From assembly GCA_028874195.1 (NCBI GenBank), contig JAPPLM010000057.1, positions 1 through 62,994 of the forward strand: a stretch of 62,994 bases of DNA, in the 5' to 3' direction. Position 1 is the stretch's first letter; each line of letters starts with the position of its first letter. Below, piece by piece: positions 50,225-59,550 of the stretch. The translations under genes were made by a program, and so were the position numbers. Below the pieces are notes generated by a model. The model was not told the DNA's origin and did not search any database. It saw only the letters and a program-made list of their open reading frames with translations. The stretch comes from Chloroflexota bacterium. Its GTDB lineage: Bacteria > Chloroflexota > UBA11872 > VXOZ01.

Positions 50225-52782
50225 GGCTCATTCCTAGCTCGCGGCTGCGCCGAGCCAACCTCGGATGCTGCAGCAGCAGCACGTACTGATACCGCAACAG
50301 TGGCCTCCGCGCCCAGCAACGCTCCCACCGGCGCATCCGGGAAGCCAACGGGAAGATAGACTACATCTTCCGGCAAACGGCTGTTGGCTTTGGCCGTAAC
50401 GGTCACGTCCGTTCCGTTTGCCTGGATCCCCACTTTCTCGCCGTCAGTCACGCCAAGGTGCTCGAGCTGCGCCGGGTGCAATTCGGCAACCGGCTCCTCC
50501 ACCAAACGGCGTAGGTTGCTGCTGTAGCGGCCGGTAACGCCGGGCACGAAGAGGTGATCTTGCGTCACTAAGAGCAGTTTGCCGTCACCATTCACGCTTG
50601 GCAGCACCGGCAGCTCGTGCCAACCGAAACGCGGCGCGCTGTGGGTCGTTGGGATCTCTGCCAGCACCGCGGCAATCTCTTGCGCTACAGAGTCCGAATT
50701 CCTATAGGCCCACCGTGCGCCAAGCTTGAGTGCGAGTTCAGTGAAAATCTGCCAATCGGCTTTCGCTTCGCCAACGGGTGGAATTGCCGCCTGCGCCCGC
50801 TGCGCGCGGCCTTCCAGATTTGTGAACGTACCGGTCTTTTCGGTAAAACTGACCGCGGGCAATACAACGTCGGCGTGCTCCGCCGCTGTGCTATTCACAA
50901 AGAGGTCCTGCACCACCACGAAGCCCGCCCGATTAAGGAGTGCTTGGGCCTGCTGGTGGTTGCGGGCGGTCGTTGCCACGTCTTCTCCGATAACGTAGAG
51001 GACGGAGACATCAGCGTCGGACAAGAGATCGTCAAGCGTGAGTCCCTGAGATTCGGGCAGCACCACGTCCCAAAGCTTGCCCAATGCGCTGCGGGCTTGA
51101 GCGTCATCACCGCTGCGGAAATTCGGCAAGATGTCCGCTCCCGCCCCCATTTGCACGAGGCCGCGGGAGTTTGCCTTGGCGGCGAGCGGGAAGAGTTGGG
51201 CATCCGGCAAGGCCAGCGCAAGATTGGCCGCCGCTTGCGCAAAGCCCACGGCGCTTCCGATCAGCCAGTTGCCGAGCGCCCACACGATTCCGACGCTGCC
51301 AGCCTGGGCGAGTTGCGCGGCGGTCTCGCTCAATTCTGCCGGTTCGATTCCGGTATCGGCGGCGGCAGTCTCCAGATCGTAGCCGTGTAACTCCTCCGGT
51401 GCACCGCCGTTACCAGACTGGCGAGAGAGTTCGGCTGCAAGTCCCTGGACAAGGTGCTCCTCCGTTCCCGGTCGCACGCGCAGTACACGTTGGGCGAAGC
51501 GGCTATCCTGCCTGCTCGGCAGACTGCTGACCTGAATAAGCGCTTTGCCCTGGTCGCGCACCCACTGCCGCATCCGCATGCCGAGCACGTCGTGGCTTTC
51601 CATAATGTCACCACCCACGACCAAGAAGGCATCCATGTGTTGCATTTGGGCAATGCTGAAATCAAAGGCGGCGGGACCTAATGTCTTGAGCGTGGGAATA
51701 AACGTCCAACGCTCAGTGCTATCGATATTGTTGGTGCCGACCACCTCTCGCATGAGACGCGATACCAGATAGTTTTCTTCATCGCTCAAACGCCCGGACG
51801 TAATGGCTGCGATTGCATCCGGACCGTGCTGGGACTTTGCCCCGGCGATTTGTTCTGCCACCAAGGTAAGCGCTTCATCCCAGCTTGCCGGTTCCAGCGC
51901 GCCGTTCCGGCGTATGAGCGGCTGCTTCACGCGCCCGTCGTCATGAATGTAGTCGTAGCCAAAGCGGCCGCGCGTGCAGAGCATGCCGTCCCCGGGACCC
52001 CGGTCGCGTGTGTTGACCGGCGTTTGGTCACGGAGTGCGGGATTCGCTTTCGTGCGCAACACTTCGCCCATGCGCGTCTCGACGTGCATCTGGCAGCCGA
52101 CACTGCAATGGTTGCAGATTGACTCGCTTTGGTGCACTTGCCACGCCCGTCCGCTATGCATGAATGGGCGGCTCAGCAAAGCGCCAACGGGGCACACTTC
52201 GATACATTCACCGCACTCGACGCAGTCCAGCGGCTCGTCGAACTGTGTCCCAATGTAGCTGTGAAACCCGCGAAGGTTGAAGGTAAGCGCACTATCCCCA
52301 ACGCGTTCGTCGCAGATGCGCACGCACTTGCCGCAGTAGATGCAGCGATTTGGGTCCCACTCGATCAGAGGACTGAATTCATGGTCGGGCTCGTTTGGAT
52401 TGTCGCTGCCCAACTTGCTGCGGTACACCCCTACTTCGTAGGCAGTGTGCTGCAGATCGCAGACACCGGACTTGTCGCAATAGGGGCAATCCAGCGGGTG
52501 ATGCTGCAGGGTCATTTCCATGATGCCCTGCTGGGCATGCACCACGGGTTCGGTCTTCGTGCTCACCACCATGCCGTCCATGGCCAGAGTATTGCACGAA
52601 GAGAGCGGCTTTGGCGCACGCTCTACTTCCACCACGCACATGCGGCACGCGCCGTAGGGCTTGAGAAAGGTATCGAAGCATAGGGTAGGTATGTAGGTGC
52701 CAAGCTTGCGCGCGGCATCGAGGATCGTCGAGCCTTCGGGTACCGTTACTTCTTGACCGTCAACCGTAAGCGTTACAGGCAT
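50221..52782 (-). CDS. nuoG: NADH-quinone oxidoreductase subunit G
   Basis: An 853-residue peripheral-arm subunit. The N-terminal [2Fe-2S] domain has Cys35, Cys46, Cys49 and a fourth in SSCNT; HHPLDCPYCDKSGVCDLQ holds the His/Cys cluster; CIYCGKCVRICDE and CVECGECIEVCP bind two [4Fe-4S] clusters; CNHCSVGC begins a formate-dehydrogenase-like domain with an N7-type cluster. The large domain continues to about 750 and ends with a small beta-barrel segment. The usual NADH-oxidising partners NuoE and NuoF are absent from the cluster; only 57 bases separate this gene from nuoD. Confidence 0.95.
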   Translation of the reverse strand: MPVTLTVDGQEVTVPEGSTILDAARKLGTYIPTLCFDTFLKPYGACRMCVVEVERAPKPLSSCNTLAMDGMVVSTKTEPVVHAQQGIMEMTLQHHPLDCPYCDKSGVCDLQHTAYEVGVYRSKLGSDNPNEPDHEFSPLIEWDPNRCIYCGKCVRICDERVGDSALTFNLRGFHSYIGTQFDEPLDCVECGECIEVCPVGALLSRPFMHSGRAWQVHQSESICNHCSVGCQMHVETRMGEVLRTKANPALRDQTPVNTRDRGPGDGMLCTRGRFGYDYIHDDGRVKQPLIRRNGALEPASWDEALTLVAEQIAGAKSQHGPDAIAAITSGRLSDEENYLVSRLMREVVGTNNIDSTERWTFIPTLKTLGPAAFDFSIAQMQHMDAFLVVGGDIMESHDVLGMRMRQWVRDQGKALIQVSSLPSRQDSRFAQRVLRVRPGTEEHLVQGLAAELSRQSGNGGAPEELHGYDLETAAADTGIEPAELSETAAQLAQAGSVGIVWALGNWLIGSAVGFAQAAANLALALPDAQLFPLAAKANSRGLVQMGAGADILPNFRSGDDAQARSALGKLWDVVLPESQGLTLDDLLSDADVSVLYVIGEDVATTARNHQQAQALLNRAGFVVVQDLFVNSTAAEHADVVLPAVSFTEKTGTFTNLEGRAQRAQAAIPPVGEAKADWQIFTELALKLGARWAYRNSDSVAQEIAAVLAEIPTTHSAPRFGWHELPVLPSVNGDGKLLLVTQDHLFVPGVTGRYSSNLRRLVEEPVAELHPAQLEHLGVTDGEKVGIQANGTDVTVTAKANSRLPEDVVYLPVGFPDAPVGALLGAEATVAVSVRAAAAASEVGSAQPRARNEP

Positions 52783-52839
52783 CGTTCCCTCTTCTTACCC
52801 ATGGCAGGTAGCCAAGTCATGTAGACTGCACCACCCGCA

Positions 52840-54045
52840 TCATCGGTCAATCTCACCAAGTATGATGTCAATACTTCCAATTACGGATACAACGTCTGCG
52901 AGCAGCCGACCTTTCACCAAGTAAGGCAAGGACTGCAAATTGACGAACGAGGGCGAACGTACGTGCATACGATACGGTTTGCCGCTGCCGTCGCTGACGA
53001 CGTAGAAGCCCAATTCGCCCTTTGGCGCTTCAATAGCGGCGTAGGTCTCGCCCCGCGGCACCGGGAAGCCGTGGATGTACATCCAGAAATGGTTGATCAT
53101 CGCTTCCATGTCGGTGTAGAGGCGCGGCGTGTCCGGCCGGCCAACACGGGAGTCATCGGTCATCACGGGTCCAGGCGGCATGTGTTGAATCACCTGACGC
53201 ATGATGCGTACGCTTTGGCGCATCTCTTCGAGCCGCAGAATGTAGCGGCTAAAAACGTCGCCCTTACCCGTGCCCGTGGGAATATCGAACTCCACCTTGT
53301 CGTAGGCGGCATACGGTTCAGCCTTGCGGATGTCCCACTCCACCCCCGAGCCACGTAAGCAAGCGCCGGACAACCCCATCGCAATCGCGTCGTCGCCGGA
53401 TATCACGCCCACGTCCACCGTGCGGCCCAACCAAAGATCATTCTTGCTGAGCAACTTATCAAACTGGTTGATTTCCTTGATGAAGTAGTCCAGTGAGCTT
53501 TCAAGCTTTTCGTAGAAGGGTTCGCGGGGTTCCTCCAGGAATCCACCGGGACGCATCACACTGTGGGTCATGCGTGCACCGCAAAGTTCCTCGAAAAGCT
53601 CCAGGACACGTTCGCGCGCGCGGAAGGCATAGAGGAAGACCGACATTGCCCCGATGTCCAGCGCGTGGGTGGCTATCCAGACGAAGTGGCCCGCCAGCCG
53701 TCCCAGTTCACCAACAATGCACCGCAGCCATTGCGCGCGCTCCGGCACCTCAATTCCCGCAAGCGTCTCTACGGCAACCAGCCAGCCAAGATTGCTGGAA
53801 GCGGCCGCGGTGTAATCCATGCGGTCCGTATACCCCAGGATTTGGGTATACGTCTCGCTTTCGGCGATCTTTTCCGTGCCGCGGTGCAGGTAGCCAATGA
53901 TGGGTACGGCTTCCTCGATGTACTCGCCGTCCATCTTGAGGACAACGCGCAGCACGCCATGAGTGCTAGGGTGCTGCGGACCCATGTTCAGGATCAGTCC
54001 TGAATCATCTTCACCGGCAATGCGTTCTATCTCAACAGTCGCCAT
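52840..54045 (-). CDS. nuoD: NADH-quinone oxidoreductase subunit D
   Basis: A 401-residue subunit related to the large subunit of [NiFe] hydrogenase. NMGPQHPSTHGVLR, YLHRGTEKIAE, TQILGYTDRMDYTAAASSNLGW and the C-terminal SLPYLVKGRLLADVVSVIGSIDIILGEIDR are diagnostic. It shapes the quinone-binding cavity with NuoB. Encoded as a separate protein, not fused to NuoC. Confidence 0.97.
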   Translation of the reverse strand: MATVEIERIAGEDDSGLILNMGPQHPSTHGVLRVVLKMDGEYIEEAVPIIGYLHRGTEKIAESETYTQILGYTDRMDYTAAASSNLGWLVAVETLAGIEVPERAQWLRCIVGELGRLAGHFVWIATHALDIGAMSVFLYAFRARERVLELFEELCGARMTHSVMRPGGFLEEPREPFYEKLESSLDYFIKEINQFDKLLSKNDLWLGRTVDVGVISGDDAIAMGLSGACLRGSGVEWDIRKAEPYAAYDKVEFDIPTGTGKGDVFSRYILRLEEMRQSVRIMRQVIQHMPPGPVMTDDSRVGRPDTPRLYTDMEAMINHFWMYIHGFPVPRGETYAAIEAPKGELGFYVVSDGSGKPYRMHVRSPSFVNLQSLPYLVKGRLLADVVSVIGSIDIILGEIDR

Positions 54046-54084
54046 GTGACGCTCTCACTACTCCTGAGGTAGTGCGTTACTCGA

Positions 54085-54558
54085 CTAAAGTCCCTCGCGC
54101 GGGAAGTCTTTGCGCAAGGGGTGATACTCATAATCTTCATCCATGAGGATGCGCCGCAGATCGGGATGATTGGCGAAGTTTACGCCCATCAGATCGTAGA
54201 CTTCGCGTTCCGGCCAGTCTGCGCCCGGCCAGACCTGCGCCATCGATTCTACCGACTCATGTGCGGCTATTCGCGTTTTGACGCGGATACGCCGATTAGC
54301 GGGGATTGAGCGCAGATGGTAGACGACTTCCAGTTCTTGCGATTCGCCGGGCCAATGGACTGCCGTGACATCACCGAAAAAGTTGAACCTTAGCTCGGGG
54401 TCGTCGCGCAGCGCCGTTGCGACCTCTAACAGGTGCGTGGCGACGATCTCTATGGTCAGGTAGTCGCGGAGAGAGTTTGCGGCAATGACTTTATCGCCTA
54501 AGACGGCTTTCACACGTTCGTGGATCAAATCAGCGGCGACTGGTGGCGGAATGCTCAC
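54085..54558 (-). CDS. nuoC: NADH-quinone oxidoreductase subunit C
   Basis: A 157-residue protein of the 30-kDa complex I subunit family. FNFFGDVTAVHWPG, YHLRSIPANRRIRVK and PEREVYDLMGVNFANHPDLRRILMDEDYEYHPLRKDFP (signature region) identify it. The frame extends upstream into nuoB; GTG at 54558, about 11 bases after AAGGAG, is the best start, giving a gap of 8 bases after nuoB. The start is less certain than the gene. Confidence 0.93.
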   Translation of the reverse strand: MSIPPPVAADLIHERVKAVLGDKVIAANSLRDYLTIEIVATHLLEVATALRDDPELRFNFFGDVTAVHWPGESQELEVVYHLRSIPANRRIRVKTRIAAHESVESMAQVWPGADWPEREVYDLMGVNFANHPDLRRILMDEDYEYHPLRKDFPREGL

Positions 54559-54566
54559 GGAAACAC

Positions 54567-55139
54567 TTACTCCTTGGCGCCCGCATCCGCGCGGGCGGTG
54601 AGCAATGCCTCTTCCGAGCCGGCCCACTCACCCTGCTTGATCTTCTGCTGCAACAGCATGAGACCCTCCAGCAGCGCCTCGGGCCGCGGCGGGCAGCCGG
54701 GCACGTAGATGTCTACCGGAACGGCGAGGTCTACACCCTGAAGCACACTGTAGGAGCGGTACGGCCCGCCGCACGTAGCGCAATTGCCGTGGGCAATCAC
54801 CCAGCATGGCCTGGCCATCTGTTCCCAGAGGTTGCGAATAATAGGTGCCATCTTCTTTGTGACCGTACCCGCCACAATCATGACGTCGCATTGACGAGGT
54901 GTCGCCCGGAACGCCATGCCGAAGCGATCCGCGTCATAGTGTGATGCCCAGACCGCCATCATCTCGATGGCGCAGCACGCGAGGCCGAACGTCATCGGCC
55001 ACAACGCGTTTGCACGCCCCCAGTTCAGGATTTGGTCGGCGGAGGCAAGCACAAAGCCGGAGGCACCCGTCTTTTGCCCGGCGGCGGGCAGCGTAAGCGT
55101 ATCTTCTATAGCCCCCAATCGAATGCTCCTTTCTTCCAT
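54567..55139 (-). CDS. nuoB: NADH-quinone oxidoreductase subunit B
   Basis: A 190-residue Fe-S subunit binding cluster N2. The ligands lie in [19 protein letters not shown] and [38 protein letters not shown] and [23 protein letters not shown] are typical. It overlaps the end of nuoA by 34 bases in a different frame. The C-terminal extension after [13 protein letters not shown] is normal. Confidence 0.97.
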   Translation of the reverse strand: MEERSIRLGAIEDTLTLPAAGQKTGASGFVLASADQILNWGRANALWPMTFGLACCAIEMMAVWASHYDADRFGMAFRATPRQCDVMIVAGTVTKKMAPIIRNLWEQMARPCWVIAHGNCATCGGPYRSYSVLQGVDLAVPVDIYVPGCPPRPEALLEGLMLLQQKIKQGEWAGSEEALLTARADAGAKE

Positions 55140-55483
55140 GCGTAGACGTAGCCAACGAGCAGGATAGCAATGAAGATTGCCATTTCAACCAGACCAAAGA
55201 GGCCGAGAGACCCTATGATTACGGCCCATGGAAAGAGAAAGGCGAGCTCCAGGTCAAAGACAACGTAGACAATTGCAACCATATAGAAGTGCACCCCGTG
55301 CTTGCCACGGGTGTCGCCCACCACGCCACTTGGGCCAATCCCCGACTCGTAGGGTAACGTGCGGAGGGGGCCGGGGCGAAACTTCGGTCGCAGTACGGAG
55401 GCCAGCGCAAGCGAGCCAATCCCGAATGCGGATGCCGCAACGAAGATCACCAGAAACGGGATGTATCCGACGTAGTATTCCAT
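55106..55483 (-). CDS. nuoA: NADH-quinone oxidoreductase subunit A
   Basis: A 125-residue three-helix membrane subunit. [34 protein letters not shown] (with conserved Asp and Glu) and a closing helix WAxGLL-like region identify it. First nuo gene; 98 bases separate it from the upstream rex gene on the same strand. No strong promoter of its own was found, although TTGTAA and TATAAG occur in the gap with too long a spacer. Confidence 0.95.
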   Translation of the reverse strand: MEYYVGYIPFLVIFVAASAFGIGSLALASVLRPKFRPGPLRTLPYESGIGPSGVVGDTRGKHGVHFYMVAIVYVVFDLELAFLFPWAVIIGSLGLFGLVEMAIFIAILLVGYVYAWKKGAFDWGL

Positions 55484-55581
55484 CTGCTATCTTCCGGCCC
55501 TCAGCGGTGGCTGTATCAGTCGCGCTCCGGTCTTATAATGGACGAGTTTCTTTTCTTTTACAAATGCGTTCCGTAGGAGCT

Positions 55582-56277
55582 CTACTTAGACAATACGGTC
55601 GATACGTCAGAGCATTCAGCTTCAGAAGCGTCACCTTCCGCCACACTCTCCCGCAATACATATGAGAGGTACTCCACCTCGATTGAAAGGTCTACGCTGG
55701 CCAGGTGGACGTGAGACGGCACCATCAACGTTACGGGTGCGAAATTCAGCAAGCAGCGCACACCGGCAGCGACGAGCTGCTCGGTAACGGCCTGGGCGGC
55801 CTTGGCGGGAACGGCCAACAGCGCCATGACGATTTGGCGGGACTGAATGGTCTCTTTGATCTGATCCATCGGCTTTACTACCACGTCGCGGATCACCGTG
55901 CCAACGCGGCGCGGATCAGAATCGAACGCCTCGACAATGCGGAATCCTTGACGCGGAAACCCATCGTACGCCAATAAGGCGGAGCCCAAATTGCCGACAC
56001 CTACGAGAGCCATGGGCCATCCTTCGCCGATTCCCAAGATGTCCTGCATGTGCGTGTGCAGCGAGTGCACTTCGTACCCGACGCCGCGCCGCCCGAAGTT
56101 TCCGAAATACGCAAGGTCACGACGGACCTGGGCCGCTGTAGAACCGGTCAAGGCAGAGAGGTGTTCTGAGGAAACACTTTCAACGCCCTGTTCTCGTAGC
56201 ACAGCCAACGTACGATAGTACATTGAGAGGCGTCTGATCGCCATCTGCGGCGCTTTTCCCCGCGTCGACCCAGACAT
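55582..56277 (-). CDS. rex: Redox-sensing transcriptional repressor Rex
   Basis: A 231-residue Rex repressor. The N-terminal winged helix is clear (RRLSMYYRTLAVL, VSSEHLSALTGSTAAQVRRDLAYFGNFGRRGVGYEV), followed by a Rossmann NAD(H) domain with LVGVGNLGSALL (GxGxxG at 93-98), AVPAKAAQAVTEQLVAAGV and LNFAPV. Rex binds operators when NAD+ dominates and leaves when NADH accumulates. Its gene lies directly upstream of nuoA on the same strand, and a Rex-box-like site is found 30 bases before its start. GAGGAG lies 6 bases before the ATG. Confidence 0.96.
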   Translation of the reverse strand: MSGSTRGKAPQMAIRRLSMYYRTLAVLREQGVESVSSEHLSALTGSTAAQVRRDLAYFGNFGRRGVGYEVHSLHTHMQDILGIGEGWPMALVGVGNLGSALLAYDGFPRQGFRIVEAFDSDPRRVGTVIRDVVVKPMDQIKETIQSRQIVMALLAVPAKAAQAVTEQLVAAGVRCLLNFAPVTLMVPSHVHLASVDLSIEVEYLSYVLRESVAEGDASEAECSDVSTVLSK

Positions 56278-56844
56278 TGGCGCTCCTCATGTCAGAGGCA
56301 ATTGCCACGTGAAACATATCACAAGCTCCCGCCGCACGCAACTAATCAATGCCGTTTCCTAGGCGAAATTCTCCGTATTCCAATCCTCCATGCGTTCACG
56401 CATTTCTATTGCCAAATCGGTCGGAATCTGCAGGAAGCACTGCTCGGAGTGCGAGAGATTAGAGAGCACGAAACTCCCGGACCTGGTTCGTTTGGGTTCC
56501 ACACAAGACACAATTCTTTCCTCAACGACGCGCACAGGGTTCTGCGGCAAGACTCCTTACGAGACTATCAGCGAGGTGTTGATTCAGCGCTCGCTGCATT
56601 GATCTTGCGTGTAATGGACAAGACATCGGACCAACGGTGGGACGCGCCCGGCAAGAGTCACGTGTAACTGCTGCCCAGCCTGAGCGAAGCTAAGCCAGTG
56701 AGTCTAGAGTGACGGAATAGGGGAAAGGCGGCGCGAATAGAATGCCGGCAAGGCAAGAGAACGTGCTTGGTCACTGCATCGATGAGTAATCGGATACGCG
56801 TTAGGAACAGCAAGTCTCAATGCGAGTGGGGTGAGCCGGTGCGC
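56278..56844. other. Intergenic region between VanW-family and rex genes
   Basis: About 570 bases. Apart from the Rex-box and the rex promoter at its left end, two short opposing open frames near 56360-56600 have no recognisable homology or ribosome binding sites. No RNA gene recognised. Confidence 0.45.
56307..56324 (-). promoter_or_regulatory. Rex-box-like operator upstream of rex and nuo
   Basis: On the minus strand TTGTGATATGTTTCACGT resembles the Rex operator TTGTGAA-N4-TTCACAA, with complete TTGTGA and TCAC half-cores and mismatches in the last two and one inner base. It overlaps a candidate -10 (TATGTT) that has TTGCGT 17 bases upstream. The site is 30 bases from the rex start, consistent with autoregulation and with control of the rex-nuo transcript. 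Confidence 0.65.
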
Positions 56845-56850
56845 TCACCC
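56829..56850 (-). terminator. Weak hairpin at the end of the VanW-family gene
   Basis: GGGTGAGC (56829-56836) and GCTCACCC (56843-56850) pair around a 6-base loop and overlap the stop codon of the VanW-family gene. No T-run follows on the minus strand, so this may stabilise the 3' end of the message instead of terminating it. Confidence 0.3.
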
Positions 56851-58680
56851 GGGTAGCTGCGGCACCTGGCCCGGCTGTTCTTCGATCTTCGTGCCAACGA
56901 GCCAGCCCTCGCGGTTCGGTCGGTAGCGGCTGCGAAACCGGTCGACGTGGGATTCTCCATCGACCACGACCTCTCGGTGAATCTCAGCGTACACGCCGTC
57001 CACGGCCCATTCAACTTGCAAACGCTCACCCAGCGGAAGGTCCGGGTCCTCTTTGTCCGGCAAGGGCGGGCCGTGCTTCACCCAATTCTTGGCGACGGCG
57101 GGCAGCATGCGCACCCACCGGTTTATACTGCGGCCGTGGAACACAAACTTGAGCTCCATGGCTTCTTCGTCAACGTGCGTTTGGATGAGGATAGGGTGTT
57201 CCGAATCGTTGACGAACTTGAGGTCGACACCCGGATCATACACTGCGGCATCGAATCCGGGCGGACTCCCGTCTCGCTCGTAATAGCCGACCCGGTAGGA
57301 ATGCTGATTGCGTTCCATGATCGGCAGGCCGGCCCAAAAGGCCGCCCGAAACATGGTCGTCGAGACCTGGCAGACACCGCCGCCGACGCCCGGCACCGTT
57401 TGATCGCCAAAGATTATGAGACTGGATTGGTAGCCGTCGTCGCGCGTGATCGGGCCGAGTACGCTGAGGAATGAGAACGTCTCTCCCGGCGGGATCACGT
57501 AGCCATGGAGCTTAGAGGCGGCAAGGGCAATGTTGTGGGCGCGCTCTGCCGGAGAGCCCTCAAATAACGAGGCGCCTTCCGCGATGACGTTCTCAAACCC
57601 CCAGTTGTGCATGTTCTGCGCTGTATACACCGGTTCTTGGACTTCGGCGGGGAGGTAAAGTGCCGTGATCCCTTGCTCGATGGCAGCCTGCGCTGTAGCC
57701 AGGAGCACATCTGAATCGGTTTGATACCCCTGCTCGGCCGGCTCCTGTAGGTGCACTTCTTCATCGCGGACGGTGAGCCGCGCGTTTATGGGAGGCCGCG
57801 TTGCCTCGACGGCAACCTGCTCGAGCCACGCTTGGAGCCTCTTAGCATCTCCCATGACTGCCAGGCGGCCTTCATCGGGGTTATGATAAATCTGCAACCA
57901 GGAAGTTAACGCTTGCCCCGGTACTTCCCAGCCGTCACCTGCAAGTTCGAAGCGCAATCCTTGGGCAACAAGCTTATCGAAGACTGACTTTGTTTCTTCC
58001 GCCTTCTGCAAGGTAATCGGCGGGACGAGGGTTAGGACAGGCAAGTAGACTACCTGGCGCTGCGGTGGATCGGACGGCAGTGCCAATAGCTTTAGCGCCG
58101 CTTCGCGGTCAAGTCTCTTGCCGTCGGCGCCGGGCACAACGCGCACTTGGTCGGCTTGGCGCTCCAGAGCTGAATTCTCGGGTGGGCGGTCGATTTGCTT
58201 GGCAATCGCATTCAAGAAACCTAAGGCAACCGTAGAGTTCAAGAATATCGGCAATTCAACCTGATTGCGCGCACTCAGTCCTGAGAACCAGTACCACATG
58301 CGCCGCTGCTCGCGAGCGAATGCCGCGCGAATTGCCTCTTCGATTTCTACAATAAGACCGATCTCCGTGGCTGTGGGTGTCCACGTGGCTTCTTCGTAGC
58401 CGAAGACCACCGGGTTACGCAGATAGTCTTGCCACTGTGCCGCGACCAGCGCATTTGCCTCCGCCATCGACAGACCGGAAATGTCCACGGAGCCAATAAA
58501 GGTGCCGGGCAGTGCGTACCTGCCGGCTTGGGAGCGCGCCACGCCAAACACCGACCCTCCTACGAGGCCCGCGGCAGGCACAGCAGCGGCTTTCAGCAGC
58601 AGCCGCCGGGGTATCCCGCGAGAGCTAGCCTTCCACGCGTAGCGCGATTGCATTGGCATGCTAGATCTCCGAGGAGACAT
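56845..58680 (-). CDS. VanW-family cell-wall protein with peptidoglycan-binding-like domains
   Basis: A 611-residue exported protein. The N-terminal IPRRLLLKAAAVPAAGLVGG is a twin-arginine-like signal. Two long repeats of the PG_binding_4 type follow (roughly 60-190 and 210-330), then the VanW domain at 350-510: NIALAASKLHGYVIPPGETFSFL, GGGVCQVSTTMFRAAFWAGLPI and YDPGVDLKFVNDSEHPILIQT. The C-terminal VVVDGESHVDRFRSRYRPN is G5-like. VanW proteins are common in vancomycin clusters but most, as here, lie outside them; likely role is wall attachment or remodelling. Single gene, divergent from the solute-binding protein. Confidence 0.92.
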   Translation of the reverse strand: MSPRRSSMPMQSRYAWKASSRGIPRRLLLKAAAVPAAGLVGGSVFGVARSQAGRYALPGTFIGSVDISGLSMAEANALVAAQWQDYLRNPVVFGYEEATWTPTATEIGLIVEIEEAIRAAFAREQRRMWYWFSGLSARNQVELPIFLNSTVALGFLNAIAKQIDRPPENSALERQADQVRVVPGADGKRLDREAALKLLALPSDPPQRQVVYLPVLTLVPPITLQKAEETKSVFDKLVAQGLRFELAGDGWEVPGQALTSWLQIYHNPDEGRLAVMGDAKRLQAWLEQVAVEATRPPINARLTVRDEEVHLQEPAEQGYQTDSDVLLATAQAAIEQGITALYLPAEVQEPVYTAQNMHNWGFENVIAEGASLFEGSPAERAHNIALAASKLHGYVIPPGETFSFLSVLGPITRDDGYQSSLIIFGDQTVPGVGGGVCQVSTTMFRAAFWAGLPIMERNQHSYRVGYYERDGSPPGFDAAVYDPGVDLKFVNDSEHPILIQTHVDEEAMELKFVFHGRSINRWVRMLPAVAKNWVKHGPPLPDKEDPDLPLGERLQVEWAVDGVYAEIHREVVVDGESHVDRFRSRYRPNREGWLVGTKIEEQPGQVPQLPG

Positions 58681-59550
58681 CTATCGCTTCCATTTCCATA
58701 GCAACCTGTTCGCCGCTACGCCGAGCAGCCCCGCTCTTGGTCGACTTTGCCGGGGCTGTGTCTGGCGCTCGGTTTTGATATCCAACATACATGCCGTGTG
58801 TTGAGTGTGATCAAAAATCGACGTTGGTGTGATCGGGCGAATAGTCTACTACCTCAGCTTCTAATGTTAAGAAACTCTGGGCAATCTGGAGCTATCAGGT
58901 ACAGGCAAGGAGCACGGATGCTGGTTGCAAGGGAAGGTGGCTGGCGCTTGCGTGGTCGCACGCACAGGCTGCTGCCGGCGTACCCGCAAAAACACATCGC
59001 GCAGAGGGCAGACTATTCTCGGGGAACTGCCACGGTGGGAAAAGCGCCAGCTGACTTTGGGGTACGTTCGCAATGGTGGTGGCAGGGCTAACTGTGCCAA
59101 GCGAACCCGATAGTAAGGCATTCCACTCCTGCCACGTCATGTCGATCTTCCTCGTCATCGAGGCTGCGTGGTTTCCTTACTTTTCCAGCCTATTATAACA
59201 CCTGCTCACAAGGAAGTGTCCTACCCGACATTCCTGACTAACTTTAGGCAGGATTTAGCGCGACATATGAGCCTTGCCTTTCTCCACATCCGCATGTGCG
59301 CGTATAAGTGGGAGACTCGCGCACGCTCCGCAATTTCCGGGCGTTCATGAATGCAAGTGGTACATACGTTTGCCAGGTTTGACAATCGTTAAGCAACCTC
59401 TCAGGTACTCGTGTCAAGGTATGTAAAAGAGTCTGTAGCGGAGATTGAAAGGCTGTCAAGTCAGAAGGGGAATTCTGGGGTTTCTTGCTCAATGTAGTCG
59501 AGGGAGCAAAGGAACCGCTCTCTTCACCAACTGGAATTAGGAGGCGAGCC
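58681..59550. other. Long divergent intergenic region
   Basis: About 870 bases between divergent genes. No open frame here looks like a real protein; they overlap on opposite strands and show no homology. A TTGACA at 59379-59384 lacks a good -10 partner. Promoters for both flanking genes presumably lie here, but I cannot place them. Confidence 0.45.

Noticed and set aside
56302-56667. Open frames on both strands between the VanW-family and rex genes
   Set aside because: Short, overlapping each other in opposite directions, no ribosome binding sites and no recognisable domains; the plus-strand frame also starts inside the Rex-box region.
56845-58680. Vancomycin resistance determinant
   Set aside because: VanW-domain proteins are widespread outside resistance clusters; no vanHAX or vanRS genes are present.
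59379-59407. TTGACA as a promoter for the first solute-binding protein
   Set aside because: No acceptable -10 hexamer at 16-18 bases distance.
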